Part shown: positions 8,561 to 18,159 of the stretch, one piece after another
How positions within the stretch are numbered: position 1 is the first letter of the stretch
Layout of the letters: each line of letters begins with the position of its first letter
Origin: Planctomycetaceae bacterium
GTDB lineage: Bacteria > Planctomycetota > Planctomycetia > Pirellulales > Pirellulaceae
Length of the DNA stretch: 34,948 nt
NCBI GenBank assembly: GCA_002709225.1
Contig: PAQH01000107.1
Location: 1-34,948 of the forward strand
Reading direction: 5' to 3'
Translations under genes and position numbers: made by a program
Notes under the pieces: model-generated
The model's database searches: none
Seen by the model: only the letters and a program-made list of their open reading frames with translations
What the model was told of the DNA's origin: nothing

Positions 8561-10072
8561 ATGCCATGCCCTTGCTCCCTTCCCAAGTACCTCAGAGAGT
8601 CTCCACCGGCGCGCTCCATCAGTGTGGAGCGGCGGCCAACCATCCAGTCCTTGGGGATTGTCCTGTTCGCGAGTGCGTTGGCATTGTCTTTTGCCAGTGG
8701 TGGGGAAAAACTTGAAAGACAGCCGCCGTATCGCGTGCCCCTGGGAGTGCGACAGCTCGTTCTCGATGATCAAGGCATTGCCCAGCACACCCTGACACGC
8801 ACGATTCATCGACCTGTCAAACGCGGCGCCGTCATTCGTAGCCCCGATCCGACGCAAACAGTTCAGACACGCACAGCGCCCGTGTGGGACGCCGCATCCC
8901 AAAACTATAAGTTGTGGGTCATTGGAATCGACCAGAATCTTTGGGAGAGCCCCGACGGGCTGCACTGGCGGCCTGGAGCGCGGACCAATAAACGCATCAT
9001 GATGGCCGTCTACGATCCGCATGACCCCGATCCCGGCAGACGGTTCAAAGCCCCGCTACTCAACCGCGGGTTCGTTGTTTCGGCGGATGGCATCCATTGG
9101 GACAAGCTCTCCGTTTCCAAGATCCAAAGCTTTGACGAAGGTAATTTTAGTTACGCCCCTAGCCAACGGCTGTTCATCCACACGGTTAAGCGAAAAGGTA
9201 CCTACGGGCGCGCGCTGGCTTTGGCGAGCAGCCGCAATTTCGTCGACTGGGACGACCTGGGAATCGTCTTTCAGTCTGACCAACGCGATCAGGTGCTTGC
9301 CCGGAAACAGATCGCCGCGCGGTTTGCGGACCCCGGTCTCCACCACCCGCCGTACCGCGACCCGGCGGTCTATAACGTCGACGTCTACAACATGGGAGTC
9401 TTCTATTACGAAGGAGTCTATTTCGGTATCCCGGCCATGTATCACGCTACCGGTCCCGTGCCGAATTACCCCAACACCGTAGGCTTTCATCTACTGCAAC
9501 TTGCCTTCAGTCGAGATTTGAAACACTGGCAACGCCTCGGTAACAGGTCCACCTGGATTGGTCCCTCGCGCCGCGGCTCCGGCGCTTACGACATGACGCA
9601 GATTCTACCTCCTTCCGCGCCCGTCCTCCGCGGCGACGAACTCTGGTTCTACTACACCGGCTTGAAGTGGCGTGGCTCGTTCACTTATGAAGGCACCTTC
9701 CCCAACGGAAAGATGGTACGGATTCCCGGGAAAGATCGCGACGGGGGCGCTATTTGTCTGGCGGTACTGCGCCGCGACGGGTTCATTTCCCTCGATGCCG
9801 GCGACTCGCCCGGAATGGTGGATACACGCCCCTTCGCCCTGACAGGGTCAACGCTCCATCTCAACGTCGATGCCCATGACGGTGAAATTCAGGCCATGCT
9901 GCTGGATGCATCTGGCCGTTTGCTGGCGACAGCCCAGCCCATCACCGGTGATCATCCCCAGGCCGAAGTCACCTGGCAAGAGGGATCTCCGGCAGATCAC
10001 CTGGGAGAGCGTGTCACGCTGCGTTTGACGTTGCGGGGTGCCAGCCTCTATTCCTATTGGTTGACGCGTTGA
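8561..10072 (+). CDS. Secreted five-bladed beta-propeller, glycoside hydrolase 43/32-like
   Basis: The 503-residue protein has a long basic N-terminus and a hydrophobic signal around residues 28-45 (SLGIVLFASALALSFASG). The body has repeated propeller signatures: KLWVIGIDQNLWESPDGLHW, VVSADGIHWDKLS, ALASSRNFVDWDDLGIVF, LAFSRDLKHWQRLGN and ELWFYYTGLKWRG. The pattern of S-x-DG-x-x-W and FSRD-x-x-x-W is typical of GH43/GH32-like planctomycetal proteins. The C-terminal region (STLHLNVDAHDGEIQAMLLD) is a beta-sandwich like those after GH32 propellers. GGAG lies about 9 bases upstream of the ATG. I cannot assign catalytic residues or a substrate with certainty, so a non-hydrolytic or glycosidase role both remain possible. 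It is divergent from pfkA. Confidence 0.75.
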   Translation: MPCPCSLPKYLRESPPARSISVERRPTIQSLGIVLFASALALSFASGGEKLERQPPYRVPLGVRQLVLDDQGIAQHTLTRTIHRPVKRGAVIRSPDPTQTVQTRTAPVWDAASQNYKLWVIGIDQNLWESPDGLHWRPGARTNKRIMMAVYDPHDPDPGRRFKAPLLNRGFVVSADGIHWDKLSVSKIQSFDEGNFSYAPSQRLFIHTVKRKGTYGRALALASSRNFVDWDDLGIVFQSDQRDQVLARKQIAARFADPGLHHPPYRDPAVYNVDVYNMGVFYYEGVYFGIPAMYHATGPVPNYPNTVGFHLLQLAFSRDLKHWQRLGNRSTWIGPSRRGSGAYDMTQILPPSAPVLRGDELWFYYTGLKWRGSFTYEGTFPNGKMVRIPGKDRDGGAICLAVLRRDGFISLDAGDSPGMVDTRPFALTGSTLHLNVDAHDGEIQAMLLDASGRLLATAQPITGDHPQAEVTWQEGSPADHLGERVTLRLTLRGASLYSYWLTR

Positions 10073-10122
10073 GCCACCTTGAGGCGGTCTAGCGGAGACG
10101 CGATGCGACAGGTCCAGTCACT

Positions 10123-10142
10123 GCAGCCGCCGTCTCGGCTGC
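10123..10142. terminator. Candidate terminator hairpin between convergent genes
   Basis: GCAGCCG and CGGCTGC form a perfect seven-base stem with a six-base loop, placed between the convergent propeller gene and the DUF1501 gene. No T-tract follows on either strand, so it is either a weak terminator or a chance inverted repeat. Confidence 0.35.
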
Positions 10143-10148
10143 CACGAG

Positions 10149-11585
10149 TTATGACAAGATCCGGTGGACCACTTGGCCACCTATGTCCGTCAGTCTCTGA
10201 TCTCGACCTTGGAATCGATAGGTCAGGCGGGTATGGTCCATTCCGAGGCAATGCAATACCGTGGCCTGTAGATCGTGTATGTGCACACCGTCCTGCACAA
10301 TGTTGTACCCGTAATCGTCCGTCTGGCCCAGCGCGGTGCCGCCCCGTATGCCGCCCCCCGCCATCCACATGCTAAAACAACGAGGATGATGGTCCCTGCC
10401 AAACTCAGGGACCAGTTCGCCTTGGCAATAGGTGGTCCGCCCGAACTCTCCCCCCCAGACGATCAGCGTATCCTCCAACATGCCCCGCCGCCTGAGATCC
10501 TCGATGAGGGCAGCTGTCGGGCGATCGATGGTGCGACACATCTCCGGCATCCGCGTCTTAATCTTGCTGTGCATGTCCCACCCCCGCTGGTAGAGCTGGA
10601 CAAAACGGACACCCCTTTCCAGGAGACGGCGTGCCAATAGGCAGTTATTGGCATAGGACACCTTCCCCGGCTCGGTGCCGTACTGTTCATGAATGTGCCG
10701 GGGTTCCCGGCGGATGTCCATCAGCTCAGGTACACTCGTTTGCATTCGCCCCGCCAATTCGAACGAGTCGATCCTCGCTTCAATCTCCGGATCCCCAACC
10801 ACTTCGAGACGGCGGCGATTAAGCGCGTTAATCCCCGCGATCAACTCATTACGCTGGGCCTGGTTGATCCCTTTGGGATTCGACAAAAATAGCACCGGGT
10901 CACCCTGGGAGAGAAACTGGACTCCCTGATGTCGGCTGGGAAGAAAGCCACTGTGGTAATACCGCGAAATCACAGGTTGGCCCTTACTGCCTGACAGCAG
11001 TACGACAAAATCAGGCAGGTTCCGATTTTCGCTCCCCAGCGCCCAGGAAACCCACGACCCAATGCAAGGTCGGCCGGCGCGCCCGGCGCCGGTTTGGATC
11101 ATATTCACAGCGGGATCATGATTGATGGGTTCGCTGTGGATCGATCGTACGATCGCCATTTCGTCGGCCATTTTCCCTAGACGCGGCAAATGCTCGTTCA
11201 TTACCTGGCCGGACTCCCCGTACTGGCGAAATCGCATGGGTGAGGCGGCAACCAAAAGTTGTTTTTGCCCGCGGGTCATCGTAGTGATCCGCTGGCCCTG
11301 ACGAACCGAGGGGGGCAATTCCGAGCCGTCGCGCGCCTGCAATTGGGGTTTCGGGTCCCAAAGATCCAGATGCGACGGACCGCCGGCCATAAAAAGAAAA
11401 ACGACGCGACGCGCGCGCGGTGCAAAGTGGCGCACCCCTCTTTGCTCCTCCAACGCGTCCCCCCCGGTCCCCGCATACAGCGCCGGGTTGAGCAAACCAT
11501 TCACACTGATGGCACCCAGCCCGCTGCCTGTCCTAGTGAGAAACTGCCGCCGCTGAAGTCGATGGTCTGTTGTCGGCTCGCGCAT
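10149..11585 (-). CDS. DUF1501 Tat-exported protein
   Basis: 478-residue DUF1501 protein of the alkaline phosphatase-like fold. The N-terminus carries a twin-arginine signal (RRQFLTRTGSGLGAI). Family motifs follow: RVVFLFMAGGPSHLDLWDPK with the first metal-binding Asp, NHDPAVNMIQTGAGRAGRP, GVRFVQLYQRGWDMHSK, DTLIVWGGEFGRTTY and FGRDHHPRCFSMWMAGGGI with late metal-ligand candidates. The C-terminus contains HDLQATVLHCLGMDHTRLTY. The gene follows the PSD1 gene on the same strand after 57 bases, the usual PSD1-DUF1501 pairing, so the two are probably one transcript and one functional unit. Activity is not established for the family; a periplasmic hydrolase acting with the cytochrome-like partner is an inference. 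Confidence 0.92.
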   Translation of the reverse strand: MREPTTDHRLQRRQFLTRTGSGLGAISVNGLLNPALYAGTGGDALEEQRGVRHFAPRARRVVFLFMAGGPSHLDLWDPKPQLQARDGSELPPSVRQGQRITTMTRGQKQLLVAASPMRFRQYGESGQVMNEHLPRLGKMADEMAIVRSIHSEPINHDPAVNMIQTGAGRAGRPCIGSWVSWALGSENRNLPDFVVLLSGSKGQPVISRYYHSGFLPSRHQGVQFLSQGDPVLFLSNPKGINQAQRNELIAGINALNRRRLEVVGDPEIEARIDSFELAGRMQTSVPELMDIRREPRHIHEQYGTEPGKVSYANNCLLARRLLERGVRFVQLYQRGWDMHSKIKTRMPEMCRTIDRPTAALIEDLRRRGMLEDTLIVWGGEFGRTTYCQGELVPEFGRDHHPRCFSMWMAGGGIRGGTALGQTDDYGYNIVQDGVHIHDLQATVLHCLGMDHTRLTYRFQGRDQRLTDIGGQVVHRILS

Positions 11586-11642
11586 GGGATGAAATTCGCT
11601 AAATGAGTTTGTGGGATATCCGCACCGGTTTCGTGTGGCAGG

Positions 11643-14279
11643 CTAATTTCTGGTAATGGTCTCATCTAAATTCAAGAACACATTTGCCAGCGCCGTCCAG
11701 GTGGCGACCAATGCGATCTCATGCTCCGGTGTTGTCTCGGAACCGACACGCTTTGCCAGCGACTCCGCGGCCTCGCGGTCATGGCGAAACCGCGCGCGTT
11801 GCGCGCTGTGTAGTTGGCGCAGTGTCCGCCATTCCGCCTCGTCCGGGACCCGCCCGACAGCGACGCGGTACGCGTACCGCAGACGACTGTCTCTCGTCGC
11901 CCCCCCCTCATGCAAAATACGCCGCGCGAACGCGCGTGCCGATTCGACAAATGTCGGATCGTTGAGTGTCACAAGCGCCTGCAAGGGAGTATTCGTCACC
12001 GCACGATTCGCCACGCACGTCTCCCGGGACGGCGCGTCGAAAATCTGGAAACTGGGGTACATCGTGGTACGTCGCCAGAAAGTATAGATGCCGCGCCGGT
12101 ACAGAGCCGCACCTTCGCTCTGCGGCCATTTCCAGCGGCCTTTGTCACTGTAATACCCGCTTGGCTGGAACGGATAGACACTCGGACCTCCCAGGTCCTC
12201 GTTCAACAACCCACCGATCGACAGCGCGATGTCACGAATACCTTCTGCCGACATGCGGAAACGTGACTGTCGCGCCAGCAGTCGGTTATAGGGGTCCTTT
12301 TGGGCCAGCGCCGGCCGATGAACAGATCTCTGCCGGTAGGCGGCGGAAAGCATAATTTTCTTCTGTAACGCTTTCACATCCCAGCCGGATTGGACAAACT
12401 CCGTCGCCAACCAATCCAATAGTTTTGGGTGCGATGGAAATTCGCCGCGCACACCAAAATCCTCCATCGTCGCCACCAGTCCGACGCCGAACAGTTGTTT
12501 CCAGATGCGATTGACCGCAACGCGCGCCACCAGCGGGTTTTCCGAGTCGACCAGCCAGTAACCGAGACCGAGCCGATTCTTGGGTTTGTCACTCGGCAGC
12601 GGCGGAAAGATCGCCGGAACATCTGCCGTAACTTTTTCACCACGATTCTCGAAATTCCCTCGTACCAGCACAAAGGCGTCACGGCGTTCGGTCATCTCCG
12701 ACATCACCATCGTGGTGGGAATATCCCCCTGTTGGGATGCAAGCACCGCGGCCAACTCTGAGCGTCGCTGGTGCAATACGGCGAACTCCTCCCGCCTGCC
12801 ACTGTACGCGTATTCAACAAAGTAGTCACGGACCAACCGAGTTTGTTGCGCGTCACGTTGTTTTTGGGGCAAGCGAATCACCTCCAGCACGCCGTCCGGT
12901 AAATCAGGGTCCGCCAAGGCTCGAACGTATTCCTCCCAGTCCTCAGGTAGGGCGAAATGCGTCTTTTCCGGTGAATTCCGATCGTCTTGTGCGGCGCTCG
13001 CGCCGCCGCCGGTACTTTGACGTATGGCCGTACGCCCGGGATCGGGAAAGGTCACCGCCGCCACGCGACCGGCTATCTCCACCTCCAGATTCCATATTTC
13101 GCGATGTGTGCGGCGCAGCATCTCGCTTTGTTCGTTCGTCGGCAGGCTTAACAGTGGTGGCAACGCAATGTCGTGACCTGTTGCGCCCCGTTCTCCGGCG
13201 ACACTGTTAAAGAACGCGTAAAAGCGATAAAACTCCGCCTGCGTAAACGGATCATACTTGTGTTCGTGACATTGCGCGCAACCGAGCGTGATTCCCAGAA
13301 ACACCGTCGCAGTGGTACTCGCGCGTTCCACTGCGTACGCGACCAGAAACTCTTCCGCGTCAGCCCCCCCTTCCTCGTTATAGGTGGTATTGCGATTAAA
13401 GCCGCTGGCAATCGTCTGAGAGGCCGTGGCATCGGGCAGCAAATCCCCGGCAATTTGTTCCACGACAAACCGATCGTAGGGCATATTGGTGTTGAACGCG
13501 TTGATCACCCAATCACGGTATAACCACATCTGGCGGTCACTGTCATTCTCGTACCCATTGGTATCACCATAGCGCGCCAGGTCCAGCCAATCCTGTGCCA
13601 TGCGTTCCCCGTAGTGCTGAGATGCGAGGGCGCGGTCGACTAGTCTCTCGTAAGCTCGCAGCCTGCGGTCCGTCAGAAAACGGTCAATCTCGCGCGGCGC
13701 CGGAGGCAGACCGGTGAGATCCAAGGTTACCCGACGAATCAGCGTTTCACGGTCCGCCTCGTCCGCGGGTCTCAGCCCACCCGCTTCAAGCCGCGCCAAG
13801 ATAAAGTGATCGATCTTATTCCGCGGCCAGCTGGACAAGCTGGTCTCAGGAACATCCGGACGGGTCGGCCGTACGTACGCCCAGTGGGCTCCATAGCGCG
13901 CGCCCTGGGAGACCCATTTGGTGAGCAGCGTCTTTTCCGCCCCGGTCAAATCGACGCGGGCGGAGGGAGGGGGCATCCGCAGGGACGGATCGGACTCCCG
14001 AATCCGTTGAATGAAAACACTCTCAGCGGGTTCACCGGGAATGATCACCGTTCCATGCAACGCGTCCGCGCGGTCCAGACGCAGGCCCCCCTTACGTTTC
14101 GTTTCGTCGGCTCCATGACAGCGAACACACTTGGCTAACAGCACCGGAAGCACGTCGCGCCCGTAATCGACGCTCGTTCCCGTATCGGCATCCGCCCCGC
14201 AGAGCGAACCACTCACACAGAGGGCGCCAGTGAGTACCATCACGCATCGTTGAGTTAGGCGAACATCGAGAAAAAACAT
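11643..14279 (-). CDS. PSCyt1-PSCyt2-PSD1 planctomycete cytochrome-like protein
   Basis: 878 residues from the ATG at 14279, chosen because a signal sequence (QRCVMVLTGALCVSGSLCGA) starts there; the frame is open upstream but not protein-like. Domains in order: PSCyt1 with CVRCHGADE at 51-59 and RMPPPS near 101 (heme-type CxxCH and Met); PSCyt2, starting NKIDHFILARLEAGGL and including TLDLTGLPP and a second Cys-rich motif CAQCHEHKYDPF; and C-terminal PSD1 with ARVAVNRIWKQLFGVGLV, TMEDFGVRGEFPSHPKLLDW and TNTPLQALVTLNDPTFVE. These are exported proteins typical of Planctomycetota, thought to be part of extracellular or periplasmic polymer degradation, though their reaction is unproven. It precedes DUF1501 and follows a Tat-exported dehydrogenase-like gene on the same strand. 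Confidence 0.93.
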   Translation of the reverse strand: MFFLDVRLTQRCVMVLTGALCVSGSLCGADADTGTSVDYGRDVLPVLLAKCVRCHGADETKRKGGLRLDRADALHGTVIIPGEPAESVFIQRIRESDPSLRMPPPSARVDLTGAEKTLLTKWVSQGARYGAHWAYVRPTRPDVPETSLSSWPRNKIDHFILARLEAGGLRPADEADRETLIRRVTLDLTGLPPAPREIDRFLTDRRLRAYERLVDRALASQHYGERMAQDWLDLARYGDTNGYENDSDRQMWLYRDWVINAFNTNMPYDRFVVEQIAGDLLPDATASQTIASGFNRNTTYNEEGGADAEEFLVAYAVERASTTATVFLGITLGCAQCHEHKYDPFTQAEFYRFYAFFNSVAGERGATGHDIALPPLLSLPTNEQSEMLRRTHREIWNLEVEIAGRVAAVTFPDPGRTAIRQSTGGGASAAQDDRNSPEKTHFALPEDWEEYVRALADPDLPDGVLEVIRLPQKQRDAQQTRLVRDYFVEYAYSGRREEFAVLHQRRSELAAVLASQQGDIPTTMVMSEMTERRDAFVLVRGNFENRGEKVTADVPAIFPPLPSDKPKNRLGLGYWLVDSENPLVARVAVNRIWKQLFGVGLVATMEDFGVRGEFPSHPKLLDWLATEFVQSGWDVKALQKKIMLSAAYRQRSVHRPALAQKDPYNRLLARQSRFRMSAEGIRDIALSIGGLLNEDLGGPSVYPFQPSGYYSDKGRWKWPQSEGAALYRRGIYTFWRRTTMYPSFQIFDAPSRETCVANRAVTNTPLQALVTLNDPTFVESARAFARRILHEGGATRDSRLRYAYRVAVGRVPDEAEWRTLRQLHSAQRARFRHDREAAESLAKRVGSETTPEHEIALVATWTALANVFLNLDETITRN

Positions 14280-14500
14280 TGTGGCCACGCGTGTTAGAAC
14301 GTTAAGAACCGGTAAATGGCGGGCAGGACGGCACGCAAATCCTAGTTTATCGATGGGGCCCTGAGATTGTCCAGAATTTCGGAAAGAACAAGGCAACCGG
14401 CCTTTACCGTCTGGTGCGCGCTCGGCGTTTTGCACCAATACGTCGTTCTTGTAGAGGACTAGTCGGCACCCCTGTTGCCACAGGCAACAGGCGAGGCCCA

Positions 14501-15790
14501 TCACCCCCCAACCGCAAGACCTCCCTTCCGATTGGCGAACCCCCATTGTGTCGGTTGGTAGCGAATCGCCAATTCCTGCGTTTCCAACCGGGCCCCCTTG
14601 TGCAGGTACAAGCTTTGCAACAAACGGTCCAGCACGCCGGTCGTCAGCAACGTCCGTTCTACCGGGTAGACCGGACTGGTGGTCCGCAGCATCCGTTCGA
14701 ACCCCCGCAAGAGTTGGCCAAAATGTCGAAACGGAATTCCGGGCGTCTTGAGCCAGCAGGCAAACGGTCTCGCCGCCGCGTCGCGTTTTACCGCAACCGC
14801 CAACTGGCAGCTGTAGAGCGGCGGCATCGGACCTTCGGCACCGGGTATCATCGCCGCCGTGGCCCGCAAGCCATCGCGGTATTCGATGGCGAAAAACACC
14901 GTCCCGGATTGGGCAATCTGCGCAGTTAGATTTTCTGTCGACGCATCGATCGCGCCCAGAGCGGATTTGAGTAATTCACGCGACCAATCCCCGCGTTTTT
15001 CAGCCGCCAAGATCTCTGGCCCCCGCAGCGCTCGCACCGCCTTGACACCCGTCTCGCCCCCGTGGCGGCGTTCAACAATGCATTGCAGCGCTTCCAACGC
15101 ATGGAACAAATACGACTCGCTCGTACTGTGGCCCACCACGAGCGCGTCCCGCACACCATCGCCTATGGGCAACTCAACCGCCGGATAGCGCCACGTCACG
15201 GGAAGCGACGAACCGGCCATCAACGGTATCTGATGTTGTCGCGCGGTATTTACCATGTGCAGCGCATCATCCCACCGAAACCCCAGGTGCTTGTCGTTAA
15301 AAATCGGCACAAATTGCTCTACCCGTCGCATGGCCCCCACGATCTCATCAAAGAACCGCCGCCGCGGATAGCGTTTCTGTTTCGTGTCCGGTGTCACGGG
15401 ATAACGACCATGTTCGGCGATACTTAGGACTCCCGCCACGGGGACGCGATCGCTCCCAAGTGTCACCGCCTCGTCGATCGTACGGGTGATCCGAAAACCG
15501 TATTTCCGAGCCAATTGGCGGCTCATGTCGTTGTCCGGAAACTGATCCACATAAACGGACACCAGTTCGAGTCCAGGCCCGGGGCCCCCGCGTTGTAGCC
15601 AGCCTGCGAGCAGCTTCCCCAGGATCACGTCCGCATGGGAAAACGGATGATAGACACTGATCGCTGCCGCAACGGGCAATTTTTTTTGAGCCGCCTCGGA
15701 CCCCGCTACCCAATACCCCCCTGGTATGGCCAGCGTCGAGGTAGCGGCCAACATCTGACCCGCTCGGCGGCGTGTGATAATCTGTTGCAT
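14501..15790 (-). CDS. Tat-exported Gfo/Idh/MocA-like protein (tentative)
   Basis: 429 residues with a twin-arginine-type N-terminus, ITRRRAGQMLAATSTLAIPG. The mature N-terminal region alternates strand and helix in a Rossmann-like way: VAAAISVYHPFSHADVILGK, ELVSVYVDQFPDND, SRQLARKYGFRITRTIDEAV and VAGVLSIAEHGRYPV. This resembles the cofactor half of Gfo/Idh/MocA oxidoreductases, but the glycine-rich GxGxxG motif is not evident, so NAD(P) binding is uncertain. Further conserved-looking segments are VPIFNDKHLGFRWDDALHMV and IPLMAGSSLPVTWRYP. It heads a minus-strand run with PSD1 (221 bases downstream) and DUF1501. A role in oxidising a sugar-like compound in the periplasm would fit the context but is inference. 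Confidence 0.6.
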   Translation of the reverse strand: MQQIITRRRAGQMLAATSTLAIPGGYWVAGSEAAQKKLPVAAAISVYHPFSHADVILGKLLAGWLQRGGPGPGLELVSVYVDQFPDNDMSRQLARKYGFRITRTIDEAVTLGSDRVPVAGVLSIAEHGRYPVTPDTKQKRYPRRRFFDEIVGAMRRVEQFVPIFNDKHLGFRWDDALHMVNTARQHQIPLMAGSSLPVTWRYPAVELPIGDGVRDALVVGHSTSESYLFHALEALQCIVERRHGGETGVKAVRALRGPEILAAEKRGDWSRELLKSALGAIDASTENLTAQIAQSGTVFFAIEYRDGLRATAAMIPGAEGPMPPLYSCQLAVAVKRDAAARPFACWLKTPGIPFRHFGQLLRGFERMLRTTSPVYPVERTLLTTGVLDRLLQSLYLHKGARLETQELAIRYQPTQWGFANRKGGLAVGG

Positions 15791-15896
15791 AGTTCAATCC
15801 CGCGAAAAGTCGGACAAACAGAGTATAACGTCCACCAGGTGGCCCGTCCGTCGGGGAACCAGCGAATATCCGAACACGAAGCCAGGCACCGCATCA

Positions 15897-18128
15897 ATGC
15901 GACAGATACCGACAACACACCGTCCTCCCCGGCTCCCCCGACTCGGATATGTCCTGCTTCGGAAGTATTTGGTACCGCTGTATCTCGCCGCCACCGCCGC
16001 CGGATGTGAACGACATCCGACAGCGGAGAACGCCACCGACGCCGCCGCGCACGCCGTTAGGGAAGTGCAAAGTGTCACCAATTCCGTGGGAATGGAGTTG
16101 GTGCGGATCCCCGCGGGGTCGTTCCAAATGGGGACGTCGGAGGGGGCAACCGATGTCCGGGACGATGAAACACCGCGACGGAAGGTAACCATCACCAAGC
16201 CATTCTATCTGGGACGCTACGAGGTCACCCAGGCCGAATACACCAAGATTTTTCCGCGTCGAAAAAGTTTCTTCGCCTGGCCTGACGGTGGCGGCAAGGA
16301 TCGTGTGCCACAGATGGAAACCGCGCGTTTCCCGGCCGAGCTCGTCAAATGGGTCGACGCCGTTGAATTTTGCCGGCGGCTGACCGCGGACCCAACCGAG
16401 CGAACCGCCGGTCGCACATATCGTTTGCCAACCGAAGCGGAATGGGAATACGCTTGCCGGGCTGGAACCGAGTCAGCGTTTCATTTTGGTGATTCACTGA
16501 GTTCGACCGACGCCAATTTTATCGGTACCGAACCATTTGGAAATGCGGCGCCCGGCCCGTTTCTGAATCGCACTACTACCGTGGGATCTTATCAGCCCAA
16601 CGCATTTGGGCTTTACGATATGCATGGAAACGTCTGGGAATGGTGCTCCGATTGGTATGATCGCGACTATTACCGAACCGGGCCGGCAGTCGACCCTCCC
16701 GGCCCAGACTCCGGTAGTCGGAAAGTGATTCGCGGTGGGGACTGGTACAGTGATGGTCGCGATTGCCGTGCCGCATTTCGCTATGCCGGACTTCCCCGCG
16801 GAACATTTTATGCTACCGGATTGCGAGTGGTCATGGAGTACGGGCCGCCTCGATACCCAGCCGCCTCTCTACCGCAAGGCGAGCCTGCGAAGGTCGTAGC
16901 GGAACTTGCCACCACGGGCACCTCAAACGAATTGGCAGGGGGCGCCGATTGGCCCCGCTGGCGCGGCAGCCACGCTAACGGACAATGGGCCGGCGCTGTA
17001 CTCGCCGACTCCTGGCCCAACGCGGGACTTCGCAGGGTATGGCGTCAGCCGTTGGGGGCGGGCTATGGCGGAGTCGCCGTCGCCGACGGACGTGTTTACG
17101 TGATGGACCGCGAGTTAGCCAAGGTGGCAACGGAGCGTGTGGTCTGTTTTGACGCGGCCACGGGGCGTCTGTTGTGGAAAGAAGAATACCCGAGCGAATA
17201 CGGCGACATGGCCTATGCGAATGGTCCACGCGCCACACCGGCCGTCAAGGAGGGCGTGGTCTACACGCTTGGCGCCACAGGACAAGTTCTCGCACTCGAT
17301 GCGCAACACGGCCAGCGGATCTGGGACCGCCACCTTCTGCAGGATGACAACGCTGCGCTGCCCACCTGGGGCTTCTGCAGTTCACCCTTTACCTGGGCGG
17401 ATCTCTTGATTATCCAGGCGGGAGCCCCCCAGAACCGCTGTCTGCTGGCGTTGGATCGTCGAACCGGAAAACCTGTCTGGAACAGTTTGAACGACGCCGC
17501 CGGGTACTCCACTCCCCTGCTGGTAGAACGCAATGGGTCCCACCAGCTAATTTGTTGGACGCCGACCCACGTGCGCAGCGTCGCCGCAGCAACCGGCGAT
17601 CCACTCTGGTCCGTTCCCTTCGAGGCGGACAGTGGCATGGCCATCGCCATGCCGGCCTACCACCGCGACTTGTTACTCGTTACGGGGTACTACAACGGTA
17701 CCCTGGCGCTCCGCCTCGGCAGCGGCGCGCAAGCACCTACGATCGCATGGGAAAACCGCCGTGCGTTGCGGGGCCACATGGCCCAACCCCTTTGTCGCGA
17801 CGGCTATGGGTACCTCCTCGATCGACGACACGGTGTCACCTGTTTCGACTTGAAGACAGGTGGCAAACTTTGGGACGCGGAAAATCGTGTCACGGCAAAA
17901 GCACGCAACCCGCATGCCACCATGGTCTGGGTAGGTGTCACGGACAAGGCTTTAATCCTCAACTCCGACGGAGAGCTGATCCTCGCCAGCCTTACTCAAC
18001 ATGGCTATCAGGAGCATGCGCGGGCCAAACTCCTCGGTGAAACCTGGGCCCACCCAGCCTACGCCGGCAATCACGTTTACGCACGCAGCGATACGGAAAT
18101 TGTCTGCTTTTCGCTGCGGGCGCCGTAA
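15897..18128 (+). CDS. SUMF1 (formylglycine-generating-enzyme-like) and PQQ-type beta-propeller fusion
   Basis: 743 residues from the ATG at 15897. The N-terminus is basic then hydrophobic (LLRKYLVPLYLAATAAGC), with Cys37 in a poor lipobox, so it is exported and perhaps lipid-anchored. Residues about 62-315 are a SUMF1 domain: TNSVGMELVRIPAGSFQMGT, FYLGRYEVTQAEY, TYRLPTEAEWEYACRAGT, FGLYDMHGNVWEWCSDW and KVIRGGDWYSDGRDCRAAFR. Of the two FGE cysteines, the first position appears to be Ser285 and only Cys290 is kept, so genuine formylglycine formation is doubtful. From about 352 (ADWPRWRGSHANGQW) to the end is a PQQ-like propeller with blades such as VVCFDAATGRLLWKEEY, VLALDAQHGQRIWDRH and CLLALDRRTGKPVWNS. 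A longer open frame begins at 15774 but lacks protein character. Convergent with the DUF1080 gene. Confidence 0.88.
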   Translation: MRQIPTTHRPPRLPRLGYVLLRKYLVPLYLAATAAGCERHPTAENATDAAAHAVREVQSVTNSVGMELVRIPAGSFQMGTSEGATDVRDDETPRRKVTITKPFYLGRYEVTQAEYTKIFPRRKSFFAWPDGGGKDRVPQMETARFPAELVKWVDAVEFCRRLTADPTERTAGRTYRLPTEAEWEYACRAGTESAFHFGDSLSSTDANFIGTEPFGNAAPGPFLNRTTTVGSYQPNAFGLYDMHGNVWEWCSDWYDRDYYRTGPAVDPPGPDSGSRKVIRGGDWYSDGRDCRAAFRYAGLPRGTFYATGLRVVMEYGPPRYPAASLPQGEPAKVVAELATTGTSNELAGGADWPRWRGSHANGQWAGAVLADSWPNAGLRRVWRQPLGAGYGGVAVADGRVYVMDRELAKVATERVVCFDAATGRLLWKEEYPSEYGDMAYANGPRATPAVKEGVVYTLGATGQVLALDAQHGQRIWDRHLLQDDNAALPTWGFCSSPFTWADLLIIQAGAPQNRCLLALDRRTGKPVWNSLNDAAGYSTPLLVERNGSHQLICWTPTHVRSVAAATGDPLWSVPFEADSGMAIAMPAYHRDLLLVTGYYNGTLALRLGSGAQAPTIAWENRRALRGHMAQPLCRDGYGYLLDRRHGVTCFDLKTGGKLWDAENRVTAKARNPHATMVWVGVTDKALILNSDGELILASLTQHGYQEHARAKLLGETWAHPAYAGNHVYARSDTEIVCFSLRAP

Positions 18129-18159
18129 CACGTCCGTTTCACGCGGACATTTGCCGCCA

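Noticed and set aside
18132..18148. Five-base inverted repeat (GTCCG/CGGAC) between convergent genes
   Set aside because: The stem is short and has no T-tract; it is not distinguishable from chance in GC-rich DNA.
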